A stretch of DNA of 64,000 nt from Paenibacillus harenae DSM 16969 (lineage in GTDB: Bacteria > Bacillota > Bacilli > Paenibacillales > Paenibacillaceae): assembly GCF_000422465.1 (NCBI RefSeq), contig NZ_KE383842.1, positions 289,040 to 353,039 of the forward strand, written 5' to 3'. The notes beneath the pieces were generated by a model. The model had not been told where the DNA came from, ran no database searches, and was given only the letters and a program-made list of their open reading frames with translations. Below, one piece after another: positions 1 through 7,916 of this stretch (position 1 is the stretch's first letter; the number at the start of each line of letters is the position of its first letter). The position numbers and the translations under genes were made by a program.

Positions 1-97
1 CCGCAAACGCTTGGGAGAGGTTGAAATGCAGTGGATCAAGGACGAAATCGAGCGAGTCAAGACGCAGCCGGATGAAGGGGTGGAAGATTTTTCATAA
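1..97 (+). CDS. C-terminal fragment of an unidentified protein
   Basis: An open frame enters from the left edge (codons begin at base 2) and ends at TAA 95-97. Only 31 residues are visible. They are charged and probably helical, ending in an acidic tail (EGVEDFS), which is too little to assign a family. The stop lies 18 bases before the MFS start, so the two genes may share a transcript. The rest of the gene lies outside the window. Confidence 0.5.
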   Translation, partial: RKRLGEVEMQWIKDEIERVKTQPDEGVEDFS

Positions 98-115
98 TTC
101 CTAAGGAGGGAGATT

Positions 116-1264
116 ATGGAGCGATTATGGACAAAATCCTTTATTCAAATGACGCTGGGGATGTTGGTCTTATTTACGGGATTTTATCTGCTCTTGCCCA
201 CGCTGCCTCTTTTTATTAAAGACATGGGCGGCACGGAGTCGCAGGTAGGGCTTGCCGCAGGGGCATTTACTTTAACGGCGGTCGTCTTTCGACCAGTCAT
301 TGGGGGGTTGCTGGATCGTTACGGCAGAAGGCCGTTCATCATAGGGGGGCTTCTGCTGTTCGTCCTCTCGATGTATCTTTATAATTGGGTAAGCACGATC
401 GCCGTTTTGCTTGCCTTGCGCGTGCTGCATGGCGCCAGCTGGGCTTTGTCGACGACTGCCGTCAGCACCTCGATCACTGATATTATACCGGCGACGCGCC
501 GCGGCGAGGGCATGGGGTGGTTCGGCATGGCGATGACAGTCGCCATGGCGATAGGGCCGGCGCTCGGAATAGCGGTGCTTGGCGACGGGGCTTATCACAG
601 CTTGTTTTGGCTCGCGACGGGTTTATCTTTTGCCGCGCTTCTGCTCGTTTATTTAACCCCTGTCCCCGAACATCCCAAACCGGAATCGAGGAAAATCGTA
701 TTATTCGAAAAATCCGTATTTCCGCTTACCGTCGCTCTCTTCTTTTTATCCGTCGCCTACGGCGGAATCACGACGTTTTTGCCGTTGTTCGGAGCTTCGA
801 TCCAGGTGAACCCAGGTACGTTCTTCTTCGTCTATGCTTTGGCGCTGACGCTGGCAAGGCCGATTGCAGGCAAGCTGTCCGATCGGCTCGGCGAGGCTAA
901 CGTCATCCTGCCCGGACTTATCGTTACCGTATTATCGCTTGTGGTATTGAGTTTCTCGGAAGGTCTGGTCGGCGTAGTCGTCGCCGCCGTTCTGTACGGG
1001 ATCGGGTTCGGTTCCGCGCAACCGGCTCTGCAAGCAGCGAATCTAAGGTTGGCGCCTCCCGATAAAAGGGGAGTCGCCAGCGCTTCTTTCATGACCGCGT
1101 TCGATCTCGGCATCGGACTCGGCTCGATCATTCTCGGCTGGGTTTCGCAATATACGGGTTACAAGGTGCTGTTCATTGTCTGCGCGGGCTCCGTGCTCGT
1201 ATCCGCCATTGTATTCATCACCTTTGTCAGTCGAAGACTGCACCGCATATACGATCCGTCCTAA
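116..1264 (+). CDS. MFS transporter (drug or metabolite exporter type)
   Basis: A 382-residue major facilitator protein with about twelve hydrophobic segments. The first helix is followed by LPLFIKDMGG, and the loop between helices 2 and 3 carries the MFS signature (GGLLDRYGRRP, about residues 63-73). A second half-repeat signature (GKLSDRLG) lies near residue 254. Length fits the YfkF/YwoG-like exporters of Bacillus. A strong ribosome site (AAGGAGGGAG) precedes the ATG at 116. The substrate cannot be read from sequence. The next gene begins within about 70 bases on the same strand, so cotranscription is possible. Confidence 0.85.
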   Translation: MERLWTKSFIQMTLGMLVLFTGFYLLLPTLPLFIKDMGGTESQVGLAAGAFTLTAVVFRPVIGGLLDRYGRRPFIIGGLLLFVLSMYLYNWVSTIAVLLALRVLHGASWALSTTAVSTSITDIIPATRRGEGMGWFGMAMTVAMAIGPALGIAVLGDGAYHSLFWLATGLSFAALLLVYLTPVPEHPKPESRKIVLFEKSVFPLTVALFFLSVAYGGITTFLPLFGASIQVNPGTFFFVYALALTLARPIAGKLSDRLGEANVILPGLIVTVLSLVVLSFSEGLVGVVVAAVLYGIGFGSAQPALQAANLRLAPPDKRGVASASFMTAFDLGIGLGSIILGWVSQYTGYKVLFIVCAGSVLVSAIVFITFVSRRLHRIYDPS

Positions 1265-1329
1265 TGGTTTCAATAACGGATAATGTGATAGAATTTACCA
1301 ATAGATATTTGATGACTAGGAGGGCGATT

Positions 1330-1698
1330 ATGCATATAACGAAGATAGAAGCAGGCGGAGGAAATATTGCCGTCGTAAGCGGCGACGGGGTTTTAATTAC
1401 GGATGTTCAATCCGCGTTGGATTTCATCGCAACCGTCAGATACGAGGCAGACTGCGACCGTTTCGTGATCAACAAATCCCTGCTGAGCGAAAGCTTTTTC
1501 GATTTGAAAACACGCTTAGCTGGCGAAATTCTACAAAAATTCATCAATTATCACGTGAAGGCCGCCATTGTCGGGGATTTTTCCGCATATTCAAGCCGAA
1601 GCCTGCAAGACTTTATTTATGAATGCAACTGCGGACGCGATTTCTTTTTCTTGCCGACCGAACAAGAAGCGATTGAAAGGTTAAGCAAGGCGAAATAG
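1330..1698 (+). CDS. DUF4180 family protein
   Basis: A 122-residue protein that matches the DUF4180 pattern as I know it: a short beta-rich start, LDFIATVRYEADC, then a central FDLKTRLAGEILQKF stretch, IVGDFSAYSSRSLQDFIYE, and an FFFLPTEQEAI end. The function of this family is unknown. The open frame reaches back to 1264, but the ATG at 1330 follows AGGAGGG at about 1318-1324 and gives the usual family length, so I chose it. The neighbours (exporter, formylglycine-enzyme-like protein) do not suggest a role. Confidence 0.8.
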   Translation: MHITKIEAGGGNIAVVSGDGVLITDVQSALDFIATVRYEADCDRFVINKSLLSESFFDLKTRLAGEILQKFINYHVKAAIVGDFSAYSSRSLQDFIYECNCGRDFFFLPTEQEAIERLSKAK

Positions 1699-1720
1699 AA
1701 GATATACGCGAGGAAGATAG

Positions 1721-2410
1721 GTGTCGAACGCACGGCATAATGATACTGGGTATCCGATGGTAAAAATTCCTGCAGGTGAAATTGAATTAAGAGACGATCG
1801 GATAAAGACGATATGGACGGTTAATGTGAATTCTTTTTTGCTCGCACCGGTTCCTGTTACGAAAGCTTTATATTTCTCGATCGCGCAGCAGACGGCTGAC
1901 CCTATTGACGAACCTCAGGCACCGGTTACGGATGTCTCATGGCATGATGCTATTCTGTTCTGTAACTTGCTTTCCCGGCTCTCGGGTCTAAAGGAATGTT
2001 ACTCGGTAATCGGCAGCGGCGGGGATGTCGTCTGCAACTGGGAGGCGGACGGCTATCGTCTTCCTACAGAAGCGGAATGGCAGCATGCTTGCAAAGCGGG
2101 AACGGACGGTTACCGGTACGGCGAGCTCGATGAAATCGCTTGGTACAAGGAAAACTCCGGGGGCAAGGTACATGAGGCAGGCTTAAAGCTCCCGAATGCA
2201 TGGGGGCTCTATGATATGTTAGGGAATGTATGGGAGTGGTGCTGGGATCTATACGATGTGAAAGTATATGATTCCTACAGAATTTTCCGCGGCGGCAGCT
2301 GGGCGGAAGAGGCCAGGGGCTGCGGGGCGACTTGCCGGCGCCGCAGTCACCCTTCGTTCCGGATTGATGATCTCGGCTTTCGTCTTGCCAGGTCCGTTTT
2401 TTACAAGTAA
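1721..2410 (+). CDS. SUMF1/formylglycine-generating-enzyme-like protein
   Basis: A 229-residue protein with a SUMF1 (FGE-sulfatase) fold. It shows VPVTKALYF, VTDVSWHDAILFCNLLS, the hallmark YRLPTEAEWQHACKAG, WGLYDMLGNVWEWCWD, RIFRGGSW and a GFRLA end. The family includes enzymes that oxidise a sulfatase cysteine to formylglycine as well as sulfoxide-forming and lectin-like relatives. Two cysteines (C201, C205) lie just after GGSW, where active FGEs hold their cysteine pair, but the spacing here is CxxxC. No sulfatase is in the window, so the substrate is open. Translation starts with GTG at 1721, behind GAGGAAG. Confidence 0.8.
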   Translation: MSNARHNDTGYPMVKIPAGEIELRDDRIKTIWTVNVNSFLLAPVPVTKALYFSIAQQTADPIDEPQAPVTDVSWHDAILFCNLLSRLSGLKECYSVIGSGGDVVCNWEADGYRLPTEAEWQHACKAGTDGYRYGELDEIAWYKENSGGKVHEAGLKLPNAWGLYDMLGNVWEWCWDLYDVKVYDSYRIFRGGSWAEEARGCGATCRRRSHPSFRIDDLGFRLARSVFYK

Positions 2411-2478
2411 TACGTCCGATTAGATGTAATAATAACGTTAAGCGTTTTATCATCCTGTTTCGGGACGGAGGACAAGCA

Positions 2479-2901
2479 ATGAAACCAAGAATTACCGTAC
2501 TTACACTAGGCGTAGATGATCTGGAAAAGTCGCTTGCTTTCTACCGGGACGGTCTGGGATTGCCGACGGAAGGCATCGTCGGGAGAGAATTCGAGCATGG
2601 CGCCGTTGCTTTTTTTGACATGCAGCCGGGTTTGAAGCTCGCCATTTGGAGCCGCGGCGATCTTTCTCATGAAACCAAAGTTCCCCTATCGCCGCCCAGC
2701 TCATCCGAATTGACAATCGGTCACAACGTTGGCAGCAAAGAAGAAGTGGATGCGATCATGTCTCAAGCCCAAAGGGCGGGAGCCGTCATTACGGATCCTG
2801 CGCATGAAGCTTTCTGGGGAGGCTATTCCGGGCATTTCCTTGATCCGGACGGCCATTTGTGGGAGGTCGTATGGAATCCGGCATGGGATATCGGGGATTG
2901 A
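2479..2901 (+). CDS. VOC family (glyoxalase/bleomycin-resistance fold) protein
   Basis: A 140-residue vicinal-oxygen-chelate protein made of two beta-alpha-beta-beta-beta units. The first opens with VLTLGVDDLEKSLAFYRDGLGL. The second has VGSKEEVDAIMSQAQRAG followed by GGYSGHFLDPDGHLWEVVWNP, typical of the family's metal-site strand. Members act as glyoxalases, dioxygenases or binding proteins, and nothing here picks one. The ribosome site is GGAGG about 8 bases before the ATG. The gene is followed by a repeat-bearing spacer, so it probably ends its transcript. Confidence 0.8.
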   Translation: MKPRITVLTLGVDDLEKSLAFYRDGLGLPTEGIVGREFEHGAVAFFDMQPGLKLAIWSRGDLSHETKVPLSPPSSSELTIGHNVGSKEEVDAIMSQAQRAGAVITDPAHEAFWGGYSGHFLDPDGHLWEVVWNPAWDIGD

Positions 2902-2920
2902 TACAACCATTCGACTGCAT

Positions 2921-3114
2921 GCCTACACTGGAATTCATCCGGCGTAAGAGCGGGTTTTCGTCCTATTAGGTGGCTATAGTGGATTTCATCCAGTGGAAAA
3001 AGCACCGTATCCGAGAATGAGTCCTCAAACAGATAAAGTTACTGTGAAGAATACGGGTTAGGCCGAAAATAGGATGTGATGCACGAAAGTTACTGTACGA
3101 AATCCAGTATAGGC
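2921..3114. repeat. Cluster of four degenerate ~23-29 bp intergenic repeats
   Basis: Four related units lie in the gap between the VOC gene and the AraC gene: 2921-2942 and 2972-2994 in one orientation, and 3035-3063 and 3086-3114 in the other. The forward core reads roughly CTATACTGGATTTC. The unit at 2972-2994 and the reverse complement of the last unit agree at about 19-20 of 23 positions. The two reverse units share AAAGTTACTGT and a ...TAGGC end. I see no open frame. This looks like a small mobile or repetitive intergenic element. Confidence 0.5.
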
Positions 3115-3143
3115 TAGACAGCCCCTTTTTTTTTACGATAGTA

Positions 3144-3190
3144 GACTATTCCGACAGCCGTGAATACGGCTTTAGGGATAGTCTATTTTT
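3144..3190 (+). terminator. Imperfect hairpin with T-run
   Basis: GACTATTCC and AGCCGT pair imperfectly with ACGGCT and GGATAGTC around a short loop (3144-3183), followed by TATTTTTAATTT. It is a likely rho-independent terminator for the VOC transcript and separates it from the AraC gene. Confidence 0.55.
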
Positions 3191-3214
3191 AATTTATCAT
3201 TATGTGAGGTTATC

Positions 3215-3244
3215 TCGACAAATCTCATGCACTCATATTATGAT
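3215..3244 (+). promoter_or_regulatory. Possible promoter of the AraC-family gene
   Basis: TCGACA (3215-3220), an 18-base spacer and TATGAT (3239-3244) resemble a sigma-A promoter about 97 bases before the AraC-family start. It is a visual match only. Confidence 0.3.
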
Positions 3245-3340
3245 AACACTGAATCTATTCATTTTTACTTTCTCTTTTTCTGCTTCCTCTATTGTCATTA
3301 TGTAATAAATTGTGAAAAAAGTTGGATGGAGTGAACCCGT

Positions 3341-4204
3341 ATGATGCAGGAGTACGAATATGAATTTGCGGATTTTATATACTATACACCCGGATATCTG
3401 GACAAAGAAGGACATTTGTGGCCCGTCCGGGCTGGACGCAGTATCGCCAAGACCAACTACAAGGCAGGGCCAAAGAGGATCGAATGCTACAGCCTTCACT
3501 TCGTACTGGAGGGGATGGTCGCGGTCGAGTACGAGGGCGGACGGATTGAGCTGCAAAAGAACGATATGTTTTGTTTGTATCCGGGGCGAACGTATTATTA
3601 TTATATGCTCCCCTCGGATTCGTCTCTTCAAATGAGCTGGCTGGCGCTGGATGGCGACAGGGTCAAGCCGTTATTGGAGCTGGCCGGCTTGTCGCCGGAA
3701 AAACCGTTTCTCAGGAAGCAGGGCTCCCCTGGCATTCTGGATTCGGCCGAACGCGTGATTCATGCGATGGACAGCGTTGAGCGGTGGAACCCGGCTGTGT
3801 CGCTGGAGCTGCAAGCTCTGGTATGCGGGCTGTTTGCCGGATTAATCCCGGAATCGGCTTCAACCAAGATGACTGAGCCGGCCGGGTGGATTCAGGAATG
3901 CATGAATTTTATGGAGCTGCATGCCACGGAGGGCATTTCCGTACAGCAGGTTGCCGCGTTTGCGGGAGTGAACCGCTCGTACTTCTCCAACGTGTTCGCC
4001 AGTCAGGTAGGAATGCCTCCCATGAAGTATTTACAGAAGATCCGCATGGAGAAGGCAAAGCGGTTCCTGAAAGAAACGGACGCGACCATTACGGAGATTG
4101 CTCTTTCTCTCGGCTATCAGGACTTATATTCGTTCACGAGGGCTTTCAAAATCTATTATGAAGTCTCCCCGTCAACGATCCGTAAGCTGAATGAGAATAA
4201 CTGA
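3341..4204 (+). CDS. AraC-family transcriptional regulator
   Basis: A 287-residue regulator. The N-terminal part (about 1-110) is a cupin-like sugar-sensing fold (LHFVLEGMVAVEYEGG, then KNDMFCLYPGRTYYYY). The C-terminal 100 residues hold two helix-turn-helix units (ISVQQVAAFAGVNRSYFSNVFASQVG and ATITEIALSLGYQDLYSFTRAFKIYY), the AraC/XylS signature. It lies just upstream of the YesM/YesN-type sensor operon and probably helps control arabinoside use, but that is inferred from position. The ribosome site is weak (GGATGGAG). The ATG at 3344 is an alternative start. Confidence 0.85.
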   Translation: MMQEYEYEFADFIYYTPGYLDKEGHLWPVRAGRSIAKTNYKAGPKRIECYSLHFVLEGMVAVEYEGGRIELQKNDMFCLYPGRTYYYYMLPSDSSLQMSWLALDGDRVKPLLELAGLSPEKPFLRKQGSPGILDSAERVIHAMDSVERWNPAVSLELQALVCGLFAGLIPESASTKMTEPAGWIQECMNFMELHATEGISVQQVAAFAGVNRSYFSNVFASQVGMPPMKYLQKIRMEKAKRFLKETDATITEIALSLGYQDLYSFTRAFKIYYEVSPSTIRKLNENN

Positions 4205-4213
4205 TCTCACATT

Positions 4214-4227
4214 CGAAAGCGCTTGCA
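4214..4227 (+). promoter_or_regulatory. cre-like site (CcpA box)
   Basis: CGAAAGCGCTTGCA matches 12 of 14 positions of the CcpA consensus TGWAANCGNTNWCA and keeps the central AAAGCGCTT. It lies 40 bases before the sensor-kinase start, consistent with carbon catabolite repression of this sugar operon. Confidence 0.5.
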
Positions 4228-4266
4228 AGAAAACGCGTCTCATGGAAGGAAAGGAGTTCACCCGAT

Positions 4267-6072
4267 ATGAAGCTATCCTCTCTTCGAAGATTAATTTCGC
4301 CGACTATGAGCATTCAGGGGAAAATCTTTATCGCCTTTAGTCTGGTTACTCTTCTCTCCATCGTAACCATTACCGCCATCGTCTATATGAATATGCGCGA
4401 GACGATTAAGAAGAACGCGGTCACCTCAGTGACGGACAGCATCCGTCAGGCGGATGAATCCCTCAATATTATGCTGGAGGAGATCGACCGGCTGAACACC
4501 GTCGTTGTGACCAACAAGAATACGGTTATCGATACGTTGTTAAGCCCATCGGAGGAGATTAGCTATGAATGGTTCCAGGAGCAGAAGAGGATTGATGAAT
4601 TTTTATCTGTTCTAATCGATTATAAGCCCTATATTTCGCGCATTGCGGTTGTCGGACTGAACGGAAAGGTGTTCTTCTCCGGAGGCCCTTGGCTGGACCG
4701 TACCGTTCTGGAGACGGAAATGATGGATTATATGCTGCGCAACGGATCGCAGCATGCGTATTTTAAGCCGGCAGGGGTGATGGATGTCATTACGGTCGGA
4801 CGTGAAATTCGTTACAACCGGGAGACCGTCGGCGTCGTAATGGTGGATTTATCCTATGATTTTATCAAAAAGACGTACGGCGTGAAGCCGACCGCGGACA
4901 GCATGATGTATGTGCTGGATAAGCAGAACGGATTTGTCTATCAATCCGAATCGGCGCCTGACGGCTCCGCTCCTTCGGTAGAAACCATTGTGAGGATGAA
5001 TGAGGAAATCGCCAGGCCCGGCAGCGTCGTCGAACAAGAGATTGACGGCAGGCCGTATATCGTCGTCAGCCGCAAATCCATGAATACGGGCTGGACAACC
5101 CTGGCGCTGATTCCGCTGGATTCGCTGCTTAGCGAGTCCACCCGAATCCGCAATTTATTGGCCGAGGTATCGGTCATTGTTTTCGTCGTCGTCTTGATCG
5201 GTTCCCATCAGGTATCTTCCCGGATCACCATCAATATCCGGCGGTTAAAATCGATGATGATGCTGGTGAAGGACGGGAATTTGACCTTTCCGAAAACGGA
5301 AATTAAAACGAAGGATGAAATCGGCCACCTGTACCATGTTTTTATCAGCATGGTAGAGGAATTGAAACGGCTGCTCGAAGGAATACGGATGAGCGAGAAA
5401 GAGAAGCGCGAGGCCGAGTTGACGGCGCTGCAGGCGCAGATACGGCCCCATTTTCTATATAATTCGCTCAACACGATCAAATATTTGGCTAAACTGAACA
5501 ACGTTCCTAATATCGTTGAGGTGTCCGGCTCGTTAATTGACCTGATGCGGAGCGTGCTCGGAAATTCTAGTGAATTTCTGACGGTGCGGGAGGAGCTTCA
5601 TTATGTATACAGTTATATATCGATCGAGAAATACAAACACATGGAGCCAATCGAGGTGCATACGGAGATCGAAGACGAGGCTTTGCTGCAATGCCGCGTG
5701 CTGAAGCTGATGCTGCAGCCTCTCGTAGAGAATGCCATGATTCATGGCATCGGTCCGTCAGGGCAAGGAGGCTATGTGCTGATTCGGGTCTACGGCGAAC
5801 GGAATGATCTTATGATCGAAGTGACGGATAACGGCAAAGGCATGACGCCGGAGCAAATGGATTTTCTATTGGGAGAGGCGGGCAAGCACGAGGCGCCGTC
5901 ACGCTTTAGCGGCATGGGGGTGCACAGCGTGCATGAACGGATTGTTCGAATGTACGGCGATCCCTACGGCGTAAAGCTGTACAGCGAGCCCGGATTATTT
6001 ACAAAGGCAGAAATCCGGTTTCCCAAATTATGCGGGACGGATATGTCCAAATTCGGTAAAGAGGTGATATGA
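4267..6072 (+). CDS. YesM-type sensor histidine kinase
   Basis: A 601-residue membrane kinase. A first transmembrane helix (about 20-42) and a second (about 297-315) flank an extracellular sensing domain. A HAMP linker follows, then the His_kinase block QAQIRPHFLYNSLNTIKYL with phospho-acceptor His near residue 395, and a HATPase domain with LVENAMIHG, DNGKGM and GMGVHSVHERI. YesM kinases sense sugars outside the cell, often with a solute-binding protein, and phosphorylate a YesN-type regulator. The next gene, 3 bases away, is that regulator. The ribosome site is AAAGGAG. Confidence 0.93.
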   Translation: MKLSSLRRLISPTMSIQGKIFIAFSLVTLLSIVTITAIVYMNMRETIKKNAVTSVTDSIRQADESLNIMLEEIDRLNTVVVTNKNTVIDTLLSPSEEISYEWFQEQKRIDEFLSVLIDYKPYISRIAVVGLNGKVFFSGGPWLDRTVLETEMMDYMLRNGSQHAYFKPAGVMDVITVGREIRYNRETVGVVMVDLSYDFIKKTYGVKPTADSMMYVLDKQNGFVYQSESAPDGSAPSVETIVRMNEEIARPGSVVEQEIDGRPYIVVSRKSMNTGWTTLALIPLDSLLSESTRIRNLLAEVSVIVFVVVLIGSHQVSSRITINIRRLKSMMMLVKDGNLTFPKTEIKTKDEIGHLYHVFISMVEELKRLLEGIRMSEKEKREAELTALQAQIRPHFLYNSLNTIKYLAKLNNVPNIVEVSGSLIDLMRSVLGNSSEFLTVREELHYVYSYISIEKYKHMEPIEVHTEIEDEALLQCRVLKLMLQPLVENAMIHGIGPSGQGGYVLIRVYGERNDLMIEVTDNGKGMTPEQMDFLLGEAGKHEAPSRFSGMGVHSVHERIVRMYGDPYGVKLYSEPGLFTKAEIRFPKLCGTDMSKFGKEVI

Positions 6073-6075
6073 GTC

Positions 6076-7743
6076 ATGCTTCAGGTACTGCTGGTAGACG
6101 ACGAGCCATTGGTGCGTCATGAACTTAGGACACTGTTGGATTGGGAAAAGAATGGATTCGAGATATGCGGAGAAGCGTACAACGGGGCAATCGCCCTGGA
6201 GATGATCGAGCAATCTCCGCCTCACATCGCCATTATCGACGTGAATATGCCCGAGATGAACGGCGTGGAGCTCAATCGAACGATTAGAGAAAGATTTCCC
6301 CCGATCAAGACGATCATGCTCAGCAGCTTTGACGATTACGATTACGTTCGCGAGTGCCTGAAGAATGGGGCAGTCGATTATCTATTAAAGCACCGGTTGG
6401 ACGCAGCAACGCTTCTCACCATGTTGAACAAAGCGGTACTGGATTTGCGGCAGGAGCAACGGTTGCATGAAAACCGCATTGCCAACGGTAAAATGGCCGA
6501 GAGGCTGAATCCCGTGCTCATCCGCGATCATTTGGCGGAGCTGGTGAGGGGGAATAAGGATGCCGCAGCGGAGTTTGAAGCCTATGCGCGCAGCAACAGC
6601 CTGTACCCGGGGGCGGTCAGCTATGCGGCAGCGGCCGTTCAAATCGTTCCTTTCCTGCTGCTCACGGAATCGTACAGCGACGTGCAAACGAACAGACTGG
6701 TACAGCAGGCCGTCGATATTATGCAGCAGAGCTTGGGCGATATCCATGAGCGGACAGCCGCTTATGCGGGGGACGGGAGAATGATCGTCGTGCTTGCCTT
6801 CAAGGAGCGCAGCGAGCATGCATCCGCGAGTGAGGCAGGCAGGCTGGTGAGCAAGCTTCAGCATTCGCTTGAGCTGTTTCTGAATTTGAAGTGCGTCTAT
6901 GCGGTCGGTCACGCATGCGGCAGCTTATCGCAGATCGGAGCAAGCTACGCTTCAGCCGGGCGGGCGCTGGATGTTTCTCCCTCCATAGAGCCGCCCGCCG
7001 CCGGCAAGTCTTCCGGGGATTCGGAGCAAGCGGAGGAACGGCGAAGAAGCGTATATAACCAGCGTGTTTCCTTGACCATTGAGGAGCAGAAGCAAATTCT
7101 TCTCGCCATCGAGAGGTTAGACAAGGAAGGCATGCATAGCTTGATAGCCTCCGTGTTGGCCGCCATTCGCAATCAGCCGATTCATTCCCATACGGTGCAG
7201 ATGATCGTCAGCGAGCTGCTGCACACCGGCGATAAGGTTTTGAAAAAATGGATGCCGATCCATTCGCCTGAAGCTTCAACGGACGAGCTTCCCTCTCGCA
7301 GCGAGCTCGGGAGGATCGGCAGCATCTTGGAATTGGAGCATTGGCTGCAGTCGTACTTCGCCGGCTTGCTGACATTATTGAAGCGGCGGCAGGTAACCGG
7401 TTCCTATTCACGGCATGTGTCGCAGGCGATCGATTTCATCCTGGAACGGTATACGGGATATGTCACGTTAGAGCTGACGGCGGGTACGATCGGCCTGAAC
7501 CCTTCTTATTTAAGCAGGCTATTCAAAGAAGAGACGAATTCGACCTTCTCCGAATACGTGAACCGGGTCCGCATCGATGCAGGCCGTAAGCTGATTGAGA
7601 GCGGTCAGTATTCGATCAAACAGATCAGCAATCAAGTGGGCTTCACCACACACAACTATTTTTTCAAAGTGTTCAAGGAGATAACGGGGATGACGCCGCA
7701 GGAATATTTGAACAGCTTGGGACGGGGGAGAGCGGAGAAGTAG
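6076..7743 (+). CDS. YesN-type response regulator (REC + AraC helix-turn-helix)
   Basis: A 555-residue regulator. The receiver domain (1-120) has the acidic pair D8-D9, phospho-acceptor D55 (IIDVNMPEMNG), an SS motif (MLSSFDDYDY) and Lys in YLLKHRLD. A long middle region follows, then an AraC-type DNA-binding domain in the last 100 residues (LELTAGTIGLNPSYLSRLF and SIKQISNQVGFTTHNYFFKVFKE). It is the cognate partner of the kinase just upstream and probably activates the importer and hydrolase genes that follow. The start is set by GAGGTGAT about 8 bases upstream. Confidence 0.93.
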   Translation: MLQVLLVDDEPLVRHELRTLLDWEKNGFEICGEAYNGAIALEMIEQSPPHIAIIDVNMPEMNGVELNRTIRERFPPIKTIMLSSFDDYDYVRECLKNGAVDYLLKHRLDAATLLTMLNKAVLDLRQEQRLHENRIANGKMAERLNPVLIRDHLAELVRGNKDAAAEFEAYARSNSLYPGAVSYAAAAVQIVPFLLLTESYSDVQTNRLVQQAVDIMQQSLGDIHERTAAYAGDGRMIVVLAFKERSEHASASEAGRLVSKLQHSLELFLNLKCVYAVGHACGSLSQIGASYASAGRALDVSPSIEPPAAGKSSGDSEQAEERRRSVYNQRVSLTIEEQKQILLAIERLDKEGMHSLIASVLAAIRNQPIHSHTVQMIVSELLHTGDKVLKKWMPIHSPEASTDELPSRSELGRIGSILELEHWLQSYFAGLLTLLKRRQVTGSYSRHVSQAIDFILERYTGYVTLELTAGTIGLNPSYLSRLFKEETNSTFSEYVNRVRIDAGRKLIESGQYSIKQISNQVGFTTHNYFFKVFKEITGMTPQEYLNSLGRGRAEK

Positions 7744-7825
7744 CCGTGCTCATTCCACGCAGCTGAAGACGGCGGATCACGGCCAATCCGTAAAATAAGT
7801 GGAGTAAATAGTCATATTATTGTAA

Positions 7826-7853
7826 TTTGCGGCAGTTTCAGGTGAATTATAAT
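7826..7853 (+). promoter_or_regulatory. Possible promoter of the arabinoside importer operon
   Basis: TTTGCG (7826-7831), 16 bases and TATAAT (7848-7853) precede the lipoprotein gene. The -10 box is perfect and the -35 poor, as expected for a promoter that needs an activator such as the YesN-type regulator. Confidence 0.45.
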
Positions 7854-7866
7854 GAATTCACACCAC

Positions 7867-7880
7867 GGTAAACGCTTACA
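7867..7880 (+). promoter_or_regulatory. cre-like site (CcpA box)
   Basis: GGTAAACGCTTACA matches 13 of 14 positions of the CcpA consensus. It lies just downstream of the predicted transcription start, where bound CcpA would act as a roadblock. It is the second such box in this operon. Confidence 0.6.
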
Positions 7881-7916
7881 AACGTCGGTGAATAAAAAAG
7901 CGGAGGTCACGGATTT

